A stretch of 64,000 bases of DNA from UBA2031 sp037189985 (GTDB lineage: Bacteria; Pseudomonadota; Gammaproteobacteria; Pseudomonadales; Moraxellaceae): NCBI GenBank assembly GCA_037189985.1, contig JBBCJX010000012.1, forward strand, positions 68,709 through 132,708, given 5' to 3'. The notes beneath the pieces were generated by a model that was not told the origin of the DNA, made no database searches, and saw only the letters and a list, made by a program, of their open reading frames with translations. Shown here piece after piece: positions 1 to 8,066 of this stretch. A program made the position numbers and the translations under genes. How positions within the stretch are numbered: position 1 is the stretch's first letter; the number at the start of each line of letters is the position of its first letter.

Positions 1-62
1 ACCGGAACACGAGCCTTGGCCACCGGCCGCGCCGAAGCATCGTCCCGTCGCAGGTCGGCCAT
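1..62 (-). CDS. Possible 5' end of a divergent gene running off the window
   Basis: On the minus strand an ATG at 60-62 opens a frame of about 20 codons (starting MADLRRDD) that stays open to the window edge. It would be divergent from the VWA lipoprotein gene at 148. No good ribosome binding site lies directly upstream and the product cannot be identified, so this may be chance. Confidence 0.2.
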   Translation of the reverse strand, partial: MADLRRDDASARPVAKARVP

Positions 63-147
63 GAAAAATATTTGACCCGGCTTAACCCCTTTTCCCGGCC
101 TCCGGCGTTCAACAAGGAGAGAACGCTGTCCATACAAGGAGACCTTC

Positions 148-1899
148 ATGAAATACCCCGTCCTCACTGCCCTGTCGGCCGCACTGGCTGCCGGCCTGCT
201 GCTGGCTTCATGCGCCAGTCACGAGCAATCCGCCGGCCCCGCACAGCAAAATGTCGCACCTCCCCCAGCCATGACCGTCATGGCCGAATCCGTGGCAGCC
301 AAACGTAGCGAGCGGGAAATGTCTGCCGGAGCCGCGCGGCATGACCATGCGCAGATGAGCCGGTTTGCTGCGGCGCCCGCCCTCATGGCTCTGCCGGCCT
401 CCACCGGCTTTGTGGTGCCCCAAGAAAGCCGCGAGAAATACCAGAATCTTGCCGACAATCCGGTCAAGCTCACTGCCAAGGACAGCGTTTCCACGTTCAG
501 CCTGGACGTGGATACCGGCAGCTACAGCAATGTGCGGCGCTTCCTCAATCAGGGACAGCTCCCTCCCAAGGACGCGGTACGCGTGGAAGAACTGGTGAAC
601 TATTTCCCCTACGACTACCCCTCTCCGGTGAAGGGCCATCCTTTCTCCTTCAGTACGGAGGTATCACCGGCTCCCTGGAATCCTGATCATCTCCTGCTGC
701 GGGTTGGCGTTAAGGCTGTGGAGAGAGGCGTTGCCGACATGCCGCCCGCCAATCTGGTTTTTCTCGTGGATGTCTCCGGCTCCATGAACAGCCCGGACAA
801 GCTGCCACTGGTGAAATCCACCCTCAACCTGCTGACCGAGCAATTGCGGCCTGAAGACCGGGTGGCACTGGTGGTGTATTCCGGCTACACGGCCGTTGAG
901 CTCAAGTCCACACCCGGCAGCGAAAAAGCAAAAATCCGTGCCGCCATTGCCGGCCTGCGCGCCAGCGGCGCCACGGCCGGTGAAAACGCCTTGCGCCTTG
1001 CCTATGCCGAAGCCCGTGCCGGCTACATCAAAGGCGGCATCAACCGCATCCTTCTGGCAACTGACGGCGACTTCAACGTGGGCAACACGGATATCGAACA
1101 GTTGAAAGACATGGTGAAGCGCGAGCGCGAAAGCGGCATCTCGCTCACCACACTGGGCTTCGGCCAGGGCAACTACCAGGAAGCACTGATGGAGCAGATT
1201 GCCAATGTCGGCAATGGCAACTACAGCTATATCGACTCCCTGAGCGAGGCCCGCAAGGTTCTGGTGGAGGAGCTGTCTTCCACATTCAATACCGTGGCCA
1301 AGGACGTGAAAATCCAGATCGAGTTCAATCCGGACCAGATCGCCGAATGGCGCCTCATCGGTTATGAAAACCGTGTTCTGCGTGAAGAGGATTTCCGCAA
1401 TGACAAGGTGGATGCGGGCGAGGTTGGCGCCGGCAAGAGCGTCACGGCCCTGTACGAGCTCACACCAGTCGGCAGCGGCACCCTGCACGCCGAGCGCCGC
1501 TATGCAAAAACAGACGCGAAAAAACCGGCATCGGCAAAAAACTCCGAACTTGGTTTCCTGCGCATACGCTACAAGCAGCCCGACGCCACAGCGTCTGTTG
1601 AGCTGACCCAGGCCATCCCGGCAGCAAGCCGCCCCCATAGCCAACAAGCCTCGGCCGACCTGCGCTTTGCCAGTGCTGTCGCTGCTTTTGGCCAGCTTTT
1701 GCGGCAGTCTCCCTATACAGGTACATTCAGCTACGCCGACGCAAAGGCACTGGCAGAAACAGGCCTGGGCGATGACAAGAACGGCTACCGCCGGGAGCTC
1801 ATCCGTCTCATCGAGCTGGCCAGTGCACTGACTCCCGCCACACCCGGTGCGGACCAGCCCAAGGAATCCGTTTCACTCCATGTCCGACCGCAATCATGA
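148..1899 (+). CDS. VWA-domain lipoprotein (YfbK type)
   Basis: 583 residues. The first 25 residues form a lipoprotein signal ending in LLASC, so the protein is probably anchored in a membrane facing the periplasm. An N-terminal YfbK-like region (about 100-180, with FSLDVDTGSYSNVRRFL) is followed by a von Willebrand A domain whose metal site DVSGS is plain near residue 210, then a C-terminal DUF3520-like part. The start follows AAGGAG at 8 bases. The stop lies 20 bases inside the downstream sigma factor gene, so the two are translated from one message. VWA lipoproteins of this type commonly sit next to ECF sigma factors; the ligand is unknown. Family call is secure, function is not. Confidence 0.85.
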   Translation: MKYPVLTALSAALAAGLLLASCASHEQSAGPAQQNVAPPPAMTVMAESVAAKRSEREMSAGAARHDHAQMSRFAAAPALMALPASTGFVVPQESREKYQNLADNPVKLTAKDSVSTFSLDVDTGSYSNVRRFLNQGQLPPKDAVRVEELVNYFPYDYPSPVKGHPFSFSTEVSPAPWNPDHLLLRVGVKAVERGVADMPPANLVFLVDVSGSMNSPDKLPLVKSTLNLLTEQLRPEDRVALVVYSGYTAVELKSTPGSEKAKIRAAIAGLRASGATAGENALRLAYAEARAGYIKGGINRILLATDGDFNVGNTDIEQLKDMVKRERESGISLTTLGFGQGNYQEALMEQIANVGNGNYSYIDSLSEARKVLVEELSSTFNTVAKDVKIQIEFNPDQIAEWRLIGYENRVLREEDFRNDKVDAGEVGAGKSVTALYELTPVGSGTLHAERRYAKTDAKKPASAKNSELGFLRIRYKQPDATASVELTQAIPAASRPHSQQASADLRFASAVAAFGQLLRQSPYTGTFSYADAKALAETGLGDDKNGYRRELIRLIELASALTPATPGADQPKESVSLHVRPQS

Positions 1900-2458
1900 A
1901 GAAGTGCCTGAAGAAGCCCGTGACGAGGAACTGATGCTGGCCTTCCAGGCCGGTGATGCCGGCGCCTTCGATACGCTTTACCAGCGTCATCGCGGGCGCC
2001 TTTTCCGTTTCCTGGTGCGCGAAGCGGGCAGTCGTGAAAACGGAGAAGAAATCTATCAGGAAGCATGGCTAAGGCTGATACGCCACAAAGGGAATTACAC
2101 CGTACAGGCCCGCTTCACGACCTGGCTTTACCAACTTGCCCACAGCTGCCTCATTGACCACTTGCGCAAACAGGGCCGCCTCTGGCGCCATGAAGAAACC
2201 GTGGCCGAACTTCCTGAAACGGAAAGCTGCGCACTCACCCCCGAAGCCGAATGGGGCCGCCATCTCACGGCACGCGCCCTGGCTGACTGCATGGCAACAC
2301 TTCCGGAAGAGCAACGCGAAGTCTTCCTGCTCAAGGAAGAATCCGGTTTCTCGCTGGCCGATATTGCCGAGATCACGGGTGCCGGCATCGAGTCCGCCAA
2401 GAGCCGCTTGCGCTATGCACTGAAAAAATTGCGTGGCTGCCTGGAGGCCATGACATGA
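1880..2458 (+). CDS. ECF-type RNA polymerase sigma factor
   Basis: 192 residues from the ATG at 1880; a longer in-frame start at 1847 is less likely because residues before MSDRNHEE look like read-through of the VWA gene. Region 2 is seen in AFDTLYQRHRGRLFRFLVRE and EIYQEAWLRLI, region 4 in FSLADIAEITGAGIESAKSR, the helix-turn-helix for the -35 element. It overlaps the VWA gene by 20 bases and shares ATGA with the next gene, so the three form one operon. It probably directs transcription of its own operon and an unknown envelope regulon, held by the membrane protein encoded next. Confidence 0.9.
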   Translation: MSDRNHEEVPEEARDEELMLAFQAGDAGAFDTLYQRHRGRLFRFLVREAGSRENGEEIYQEAWLRLIRHKGNYTVQARFTTWLYQLAHSCLIDHLRKQGRLWRHEETVAELPETESCALTPEAEWGRHLTARALADCMATLPEEQREVFLLKEESGFSLADIAEITGAGIESAKSRLRYALKKLRGCLEAMT

Positions 2459-3540
2459 GCCGTCCCGACGATCCCCGCCAGAAAGATGTGCACGACGACA
2501 CAAGCGACGGCGAACTGCATGACAGCACCATCAGCCAGCTCTATCGCCAGCTCCCGGATGAGTCGCCTCGACAAGCCACTGATGAGGCCATTCTTGCCGC
2601 AGCACGGCGTGCCGTATCAGCAGGGCCACGCAAGCCAGGATTTTCACCCGCCCTGCAACGGCTGACAGCAAGCGCCGCCGTATTCGTGCTGGGTATCGCA
2701 CTGGTCGTGCAGTGGCAATACCGCGAGCCTGATCAGCTTGCCGATGTGCTGGCCACTTCATCCGGCAATGCACTGCCTGAGAGAATGTCACAGGCAGAAT
2801 CTCCCTCCAGTCCTGCCGAGCAACCTGCCGATTCGGCAACCACTGCACCCACAACTGCTCCGACAACCACAACAGCAGAGAAGAAAAAATCTGCTGAGAT
2901 GAAAATGGCACAGCAAGTGGCCCGCGCGCTGAAACAGGAAAAGGCAGAGGAACAGGACGGAGAACAAAACCCACCCCTGCCTGTCACCCCCGTACCGGCA
3001 GCTGCACCACCTGTATCCGCATTGGCAGCAGAGCATGCCAGCAGGCTGTCGGCACGCCGTGAACGGAATGCCTTGCAGGAAGAATCCTTCATGGCGGCGC
3101 CCGCATCAGCTTTCGCACCAGCGCCTTCTGTCGACACCATGATCTCCCGCCCTCTGGCAAACACAGAACTTCATGAGCAAGAAAAATCCCTGATGCCAGG
3201 ATTGCTGCCTTATCAGCGTGCCATGCAAATGCGCGAATGGCAGTCTGCGCTCGACCTCATGCCACCCGTCACGGGAAAAACCCCTTATAGCCAGCAAGTG
3301 GATCGCGATCTGCTGGGTCAGTTACTGGGAGAAAAACAAAAACCAGCTTGCATGAAGCCATCACAGCGCAATTCAGGCCCTGACTTCCTGCTTTGCCAGC
3401 TGCTGGAGAAACATGCCGGTGGCAATGCCCTAGCCGCGGATACTCTGCAACAGCTCCATGATGCCGGCCTCATGAGTGGCGCACTGGAATATCGTCGCGA
3501 AGCTCTCAGGGAACTTACGATCTCTGGAAAAATCCAGTAG
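2455..3540 (+). CDS. Membrane protein, probable anti-sigma factor
   Basis: 361 residues. A cytoplasmic stretch of about 65 residues precedes one transmembrane helix (LTASAAVFVLGIALVVQW, about 72-89). The rest is long, rich in Ala, Pro, Thr and Glu and presumably periplasmic. The ATG overlaps the sigma factor stop (ATGA), and position and topology are those of an anti-sigma factor. I see no zinc-binding HxxxCxxC motif, so it is not a ZAS-type anti-sigma. The C-terminal 100 residues look folded (repeated Leu and a few Cys) but match nothing I recognise. The role is inferred from context and topology. Confidence 0.6.
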   Translation: MSRPDDPRQKDVHDDTSDGELHDSTISQLYRQLPDESPRQATDEAILAAARRAVSAGPRKPGFSPALQRLTASAAVFVLGIALVVQWQYREPDQLADVLATSSGNALPERMSQAESPSSPAEQPADSATTAPTTAPTTTTAEKKKSAEMKMAQQVARALKQEKAEEQDGEQNPPLPVTPVPAAAPPVSALAAEHASRLSARRERNALQEESFMAAPASAFAPAPSVDTMISRPLANTELHEQEKSLMPGLLPYQRAMQMREWQSALDLMPPVTGKTPYSQQVDRDLLGQLLGEKQKPACMKPSQRNSGPDFLLCQLLEKHAGGNALAADTLQQLHDAGLMSGALEYRREALRELTISGKIQ

Positions 3541-3590
3541 CAGAATTGAACAGCCCCATCACCAGCAGCAAGAAAGGGAGCCATGTACAT

Positions 3591-3630
3591 CCCATAAAAA
3601 ATCCCGCGATCGTGCGGGATTTTTTATGGG
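3591..3630. terminator. Bidirectional intrinsic terminator
   Basis: A perfect 17-base-pair stem (CCCATAAAAAATCCCGC against its complement) with a 6-base loop GATCGT. The A-run on one side and T-run on the other let it stop transcription in both directions. It lies between the converging sigma/anti-sigma operon (ends 3540) and the small membrane protein gene (ends 3649). Confidence 0.9.
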
Positions 3631-3648
3631 CGAATGTTATTGCAGGCC

Positions 3649-4047
3649 TTACTGCTCATCCCTCGGCAATTTCTCGATTTTCACGGCGAAACGGTTTTTC
3701 CCCGTCAGCATCGTGCCGATTGCCTGCAGCACGGCAATGATGAACCAGGCGCCCAGCGCCGACCAGAAACCGTCAAGGGTGAAACCGGGCAGGAACCAGG
3801 ACACCAGGCCCAGCATGGCGGCATTGATGACCAAAAGGAAAAGACCCAACGTGAGGATGGTAGCAGGCAGGGTGAGCAGGATGAGCACCGGCCGCACCAC
3901 CGTATTGGCAATGCCCAGCAGCAAGGCGGCCCAGAACAGGGTCGAGGGCTGCGCTACGTTCACGCCATCCAGCCAGACGGAGGCAAGGCCGAGTCCTGCT
4001 GCACTCAGCAGCAGGCGCAAGATCATCTGATACAGCATGGAAGGCAT
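3649..4047 (-). CDS. Phage holin family 4 (superfamily IV) membrane protein
   Basis: 132 residues with four hydrophobic segments (about 7-25, 36-55, 58-80, 92-115) and a short basic C-terminus. This is the pattern of the four-helix holin superfamily IV proteins that most bacteria carry on the chromosome outside prophages. ILLTLPATILTLGLFLLVIN is typical of the family. A second ATG three codons in could be the start; neither has a strong ribosome site. Nothing nearby is phage-like, so a lysis function is not implied. The cellular role is unknown. Confidence 0.8.
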   Translation of the reverse strand: MPSMLYQMILRLLLSAAGLGLASVWLDGVNVAQPSTLFWAALLLGIANTVVRPVLILLTLPATILTLGLFLLVINAAMLGLVSWFLPGFTLDGFWSALGAWFIIAVLQAIGTMLTGKNRFAVKIEKLPRDEQ

Positions 4048-4121
4048 CCGGCAGAAATGAAGAGGCCGCTACAGTAGCGGCCGCTTTCGGGAGGAACAAG
4101 TGCAGGCTGTTTACCTGATGG

Positions 4122-5024
4122 CTAAACCTGCAAGCGTGCCTGTGCAGGGCGCCAGCGCACCGGGCGAGCACGCAGGGGATAGATACCACGAATCGGCAGC
4201 TGCTTCCGGGAACCCTGCCGGGAGTGCCGGTAATCACAGGCAGACAGCAGAACGGAATTGCAGATCATGCCGTCCGGAATGTGCTGCCGGATTTCTGCAT
4301 GGAATTCCGGCAACTGGCTCCAGTGCAGATGGGGTTTGATGTGATGAGCTGTGTGGTAACCAAGATTCCAGGAAATGAAATTGTAAAGCCGGCTGGTGGA
4401 ATTGCGTGACGCAGTGAATTCGGAGTCCGTGTCCAGATCGGAATGTTGCATGTAGGTATTGTCCAACAACCCCAGGTACATGAAGGGCATGGGCAGGACG
4501 AAAAGCAGCAATGCCTTTGCCGGATCAATCAGCAGGAAAACACCCAGAACAGCAAGGCTGACGCTGCCCCACACCTTGAAGCGACGGAAGAGCTCCGGGA
4601 AATCACGGCCTATGCGCCAGATTTCCGGATAAATGCGCAGGGCACCCACAATATCGTAGCGGATGCGCGACATGACCCTGCCATCCGGCAAGCGCCAGTT
4701 CGCCGGGTCTTTTTCCTGATCCAGATAATCCTTGTGATGCCCCAAGTTGTGATGGATGGTCCAGGCATAAGGCGGAATGCCGACTTCCAGGAAAAGAATC
4801 ACTTCATAGGCACGGTTCATCCACGGGCGGGTGAACGTGGGCACATGATGGTGATTGTGGGAGATGGAGCCTGGCATGGCAGAGAATGACAACAGTGCGA
4901 GCATCACCCCGGCGACAATCCAGAGAGAATCGACCAGAAAGAAGGTACATAGCTGGATGATGAAAATGCCGAACACTACAAGGCTGGGAGCAATATCCTC
5001 CCGATGGCGGTAAAGCTGGCGCAT
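4122..5024 (-). CDS. Membrane fatty acid desaturase
   Basis: 300 residues, start preceded by AAGGAGGAG at 3 bases. Three histidine boxes that bind the diiron centre are visible: HNHHH at 56-60, HHNLGHH at 91-97 and HTAHH near 225, separated by hydrophobic hairpins (about 12-50 and 150-180). Enzymes of this family insert double bonds into acyl chains using oxygen and electrons from an outside donor. Substrate and position of desaturation cannot be read. The last 40 residues are basic and unlike the core family. The gene is divergent from the diiron oxygen-binding protein at 5284; the FNR box in the shared gap lies nearly 190 bases upstream, so it is unlikely to act on this gene directly. Confidence 0.85.
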   Translation of the reverse strand: MRQLYRHREDIAPSLVVFGIFIIQLCTFFLVDSLWIVAGVMLALLSFSAMPGSISHNHHHVPTFTRPWMNRAYEVILFLEVGIPPYAWTIHHNLGHHKDYLDQEKDPANWRLPDGRVMSRIRYDIVGALRIYPEIWRIGRDFPELFRRFKVWGSVSLAVLGVFLLIDPAKALLLFVLPMPFMYLGLLDNTYMQHSDLDTDSEFTASRNSTSRLYNFISWNLGYHTAHHIKPHLHWSQLPEFHAEIRQHIPDGMICNSVLLSACDYRHSRQGSRKQLPIRGIYPLRARPVRWRPAQARLQV

Positions 5025-5213
5025 GTCTCCTCCTTGTTCGCGCGGCCGGGTTTTTTGTTTTTCTGCGCCCGATGGCGTTTCTTTTTATCGAACCCGTTCC
5101 GGATTCCTTCCGGCCTGACTCACACCGTAGTACTTTTGTTGCAGCGACTGAATACCCGTTCGTCAGGCTAATGCGCCTTAAATACCCAATCTGGTACATG
5201 CGTACGATGACGG

Positions 5214-5227
5214 TTGATGCAGATCAA
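5214..5227. promoter_or_regulatory. Perfect FNR/ANR box
   Basis: TTGATGCAGATCAA matches the FNR/ANR/DNR palindrome TTGAT-N4-ATCAA in all ten fixed positions. Its centre is about 63 bases before the ATG at 5284. An FNR-activated start site 41 bases downstream would fall near 5262, which leaves a short leader of about 22 bases, as expected for a class II promoter. This predicts induction of the downstream gene under low oxygen or by nitric oxide. Confidence 0.75.
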
Positions 5228-5283
5228 TGCCCTGTCCGGGCAGTCAGGCAGGATGAAAGCCTCCTCCCTGAAAGACCGTTGCC

Positions 5284-6084
5284 ATGAACTCTCCGCTTTC
5301 GCTGTCCGCTGCCCATGTGCTCTTCGACAATGGGGAGCACAAATGCATCAGCTTCTCCTCGCTCGTGAAAGGCGAAGGGGTACAGGCCAACCAGTTCCTC
5401 ATCGTGCACAAAGGCCATGCCGCCGTGATCGACCCGGGCGGCGACCTCACCTACACGCCGCTGACCATCGAGCTCAGCAAGCATGTGAAGCTGCAGGACC
5501 TGGATTATGTGATCGCCTCGCACCAGGACCCGGACATCATTTCCTCCATGCCACGCTGGCTCATGCACACCCGCGCCACCATCGTCGCCTCCAAGCTCTG
5601 GGCCCGCTTCCTGCCCCACCTGTCTTCGACCTACATAACGAGCCGCATGACCGAGGACTTCACCGAACGCCTCATGGAACTGCCGGACAAGGGTGGCCTG
5701 ATTCCCTTGGGAGACAGCGTGATCAAGGCTGTTCCCGCCCATTTCCTGCATTCCGTGGGCAACTTCCAGTTCTACGACCCTGTCTCGAAGATCCTGTTTT
5801 CAGGTGACATGGGCGCTTCGCTGGTGGATGACGCCAACGAAGCCGTGCAGGACTTCGAGGCCCACATTCCCACCATGCGTGGTTTCCACCAGCGCTACAT
5901 GTGCAGCCGGCGTGTCATCCGCCTCTGGGCCGACATGGTGCGGACCATGGACGTGGACATGATGGTGCCGCAGCACGGCCGCCCCTTTCAGGGCGAGGCC
6001 ATGATCCACCGCTTCCTGGACTGGGCCAGCGAACTGGAGTGCGGCATCGACCTGCTGACGCAACTGGACTATCGCTGCCCCTGA
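5284..6084 (+). CDS. Metallo-beta-lactamase-fold oxygen-binding diiron protein (ODP-like)
   Basis: 266 residues. Metal ligands of the flavodiiron-type beta-lactamase fold are visible: H80, D82 and D84 in SHQDPD, H153, D175 in FSGDMG, and H231 in PQHGRPF. The usual second histidine of the HxExDH motif is replaced by Ile85, as in stand-alone relatives of flavodiiron proteins. There is no flavodoxin or rubredoxin domain, so it is unlikely to be a full NO or O2 reductase. Such single-domain proteins include the ODP oxygen sensors linked to chemotaxis in Treponema. A perfect FNR box sits upstream, fitting a role in oxygen or NO response. Ribosome site is weak (AAAGACCG). Confidence 0.75.
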   Translation: MNSPLSLSAAHVLFDNGEHKCISFSSLVKGEGVQANQFLIVHKGHAAVIDPGGDLTYTPLTIELSKHVKLQDLDYVIASHQDPDIISSMPRWLMHTRATIVASKLWARFLPHLSSTYITSRMTEDFTERLMELPDKGGLIPLGDSVIKAVPAHFLHSVGNFQFYDPVSKILFSGDMGASLVDDANEAVQDFEAHIPTMRGFHQRYMCSRRVIRLWADMVRTMDVDMMVPQHGRPFQGEAMIHRFLDWASELECGIDLLTQLDYRCP

Positions 6085-6163
6085 AATCCCTCACAGCCAC
6101 AGGACAGGACTGTCCTCGACAAACCGCAAGACATGGGCAGAATGCCGTCAGGAGGTTCTGCCC

Positions 6164-6673
6164 ATGCCCCGCCTTTCTCTTGCCCGCTTCTTCACCCACT
6201 TGCTGCATACACCGCTTGCCACGCGACGGGCCTTTCCTGCCAGCGTGCAGGAACACATACGCCAGGAAATTGCCGACGGCGAGAAAACTCATCGAGGCGA
6301 AATCCGTTTCGTGGTGGAGGGCGACTGGCCACTGGGAGACTTGCTGGCCGGCAAGGACATCCGTGACCGGGCCCTCGAAGTCTTTGGGCTTGCGCGGGTC
6401 TGGGATACCCGCGAGAACTCGGGCCTGCTGATCTACATCCTGCTCTGCGAGCACCGCGTGGAAGTGCTTGCTGACCGCGGGCTGCATGGCGCCGTGGATG
6501 CCGGCGAATGGGAAGGGCTCTGCACCCGGCTCACTGCTGCCTTCCGCCAGGGGAATTTCGAGACGGGCAGCGTGGAAGCCATCGCCTTTGCCAACCAACT
6601 CCTCAGCCGCCACTTCCCGGCACTGGACGACAACCCCAACGAACTGCCGGACATGCCCATCGTGCTGCGCTGA
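6164..6673 (+). CDS. TPM-domain protein
   Basis: 169 residues. The core (about 28-150) has the TPM/TLP18.3 pattern, with VEVLADRGL matching the family signature VEIVADRG. There is no N-terminal signal peptide and no clear membrane helix, so this is a short cytosolic or peripherally bound member rather than the usual YgcG-like secreted form. The start follows CAGGAGG at 8 bases. It lies about 80 bases behind the diiron protein and 91 bases before argE, on the same strand. Function in bacteria is unknown. Confidence 0.75.
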   Translation: MPRLSLARFFTHLLHTPLATRRAFPASVQEHIRQEIADGEKTHRGEIRFVVEGDWPLGDLLAGKDIRDRALEVFGLARVWDTRENSGLLIYILLCEHRVEVLADRGLHGAVDAGEWEGLCTRLTAAFRQGNFETGSVEAIAFANQLLSRHFPALDDNPNELPDMPIVLR

Positions 6674-6764
6674 GCCCGCACTTTCACTTGCTTGCAGAAG
6701 GCTGGCCCCGGCCTGCTGTCCCGCGTTACCCTCAACAGCCGACCTGACCGAGACGAGACGCATC

Positions 6765-7904
6765 ATGTCCTCGCCCGACCTCAGGCAGATGCTGTCTGCC
6801 CTCATCAATACGCCCAGCGTGAGCTGCACCGACCCCGGCCTGGATCAGGGCAACCGCGCCGTGGTGGAACAGCTCGCCGACTGGCTCACGCCGCTGGGCT
6901 TTGCTTGCGAAATCATGGACGTGGCCCCCGGCAAGGCCAACCTCATCGCAACGCTGGGCCAGGGCCCCGGCGGCCTCGTGCTGGCCGGGCACACGGACAC
7001 CGTGCCCTTCAACGCCGAACTCTGGCGCTTCGATCCGTTCACGCTGACGGAGGCCGACGGCAAGCTCTTCGGCCTCGGCACCGCCGACATGAAAGGCTTC
7101 TTCCCGCTGGCCATCGAGGCCGCCCGGGAATTCCTGGCCACGCCGCTGAAAGCGCCCCTCATCATCCTCGCCACCTGCGACGAAGAATCCTCCATGGCCG
7201 GCGCCAAGGCGCTGGTGAAGGCCGGCCGGCCACAGGCCCGCTTCGCCGTGATCGGCGAGCCCACCAGCCTCAAGCCCGTGCGCCTGCATAAGGGAGTGAT
7301 GATGGAGCGGGTGCGCATCACCGGCCGCAGCGGCCATTCCAGCGACCCTTCGCTGGGCGCCAGCGCGCTGGATGCCATGAACGCCGTCATCAACGAACTG
7401 GTGGCCTGGCGCGGCGAGTTGCAGGCGCGTTACCGCAACCCGGTGTTCACCGTGCCCGTGCCCACACTCAACCTGGGCTGCATCCACGGCGGCGACAATC
7501 CCAACCGCATCTGCCCTTCCTGTGAACTGCAGTACGACATCCGCCCCCTGCCGGGCATGGTCATGTCCGAACTGCGCGAGGAAGTCCGGCAGCGCCTCGC
7601 GCCCTTGGCACCGCGCTTCGGCGTGGAGATCGTGGCCGAGCCCATCTTCTCGGGCGTGCCCGCCGTGGAAACCCCGGCCGATTCGCCTCTGGTGCAGGCC
7701 GTGGAACGGCTCACCGGCCACACGGCCGGCGCCGTGGCCTTCGGCACCGAGGCGCCCTACTTCCGCAAAATGGGCATGGATGCCATCGTGCTAGGCCCCG
7801 GCGGCATCGAGCAGGCCCACCAGCCAGACGAATTCATCCGGCTCGATAGCATCACGCCTACCGTACAACTGCTGCGCAGCCTCATCCGCGAGTTCTGTCT
7901 CTAA
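6765..7904 (+). CDS. argE: Acetylornithine deacetylase
   Basis: 379 residues from the ATG at 6765; the open frame extends upstream but earlier residues are not family-like. Peptidase family M20: LAGHTDTVP holds the first metal histidine, GTADMKGF the bridging Asp, CDEESSMAGAK the catalytic Glu pair, and VIGEPTSLKPV and GHSSDP complete the site. It removes the acetyl group from N-acetylornithine in the cytoplasm to give ornithine, the linear route of arginine synthesis. argA follows 2.6 kb downstream. In Pseudomonas argE and argA are also close with one gene between; here three genes intervene. Confidence 0.92.
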   Translation: MSSPDLRQMLSALINTPSVSCTDPGLDQGNRAVVEQLADWLTPLGFACEIMDVAPGKANLIATLGQGPGGLVLAGHTDTVPFNAELWRFDPFTLTEADGKLFGLGTADMKGFFPLAIEAAREFLATPLKAPLIILATCDEESSMAGAKALVKAGRPQARFAVIGEPTSLKPVRLHKGVMMERVRITGRSGHSSDPSLGASALDAMNAVINELVAWRGELQARYRNPVFTVPVPTLNLGCIHGGDNPNRICPSCELQYDIRPLPGMVMSELREEVRQRLAPLAPRFGVEIVAEPIFSGVPAVETPADSPLVQAVERLTGHTAGAVAFGTEAPYFRKMGMDAIVLGPGGIEQAHQPDEFIRLDSITPTVQLLRSLIREFCL

Positions 7905-8066
7905 GCTCCGGCTTTGCCGTCTCCCGCCGGGAAGGCGGCGTGGCTTCGTCTGCCGTTACGGCCGTTATGTCCGAAAGCTGCGCATCACCCTCGTTCAGGG
8001 GATGCGAATCGCGTGACGGTCGTTGCTAGAGTTCGGCCACTGTCTTTCCGACAAGGAATCCTTCCC

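Noticed and set aside
3649..4047. A prophage remnant, from the holin-family protein
   Set aside because: This holin superfamily is common as an isolated chromosomal gene, and no other phage gene lies nearby.
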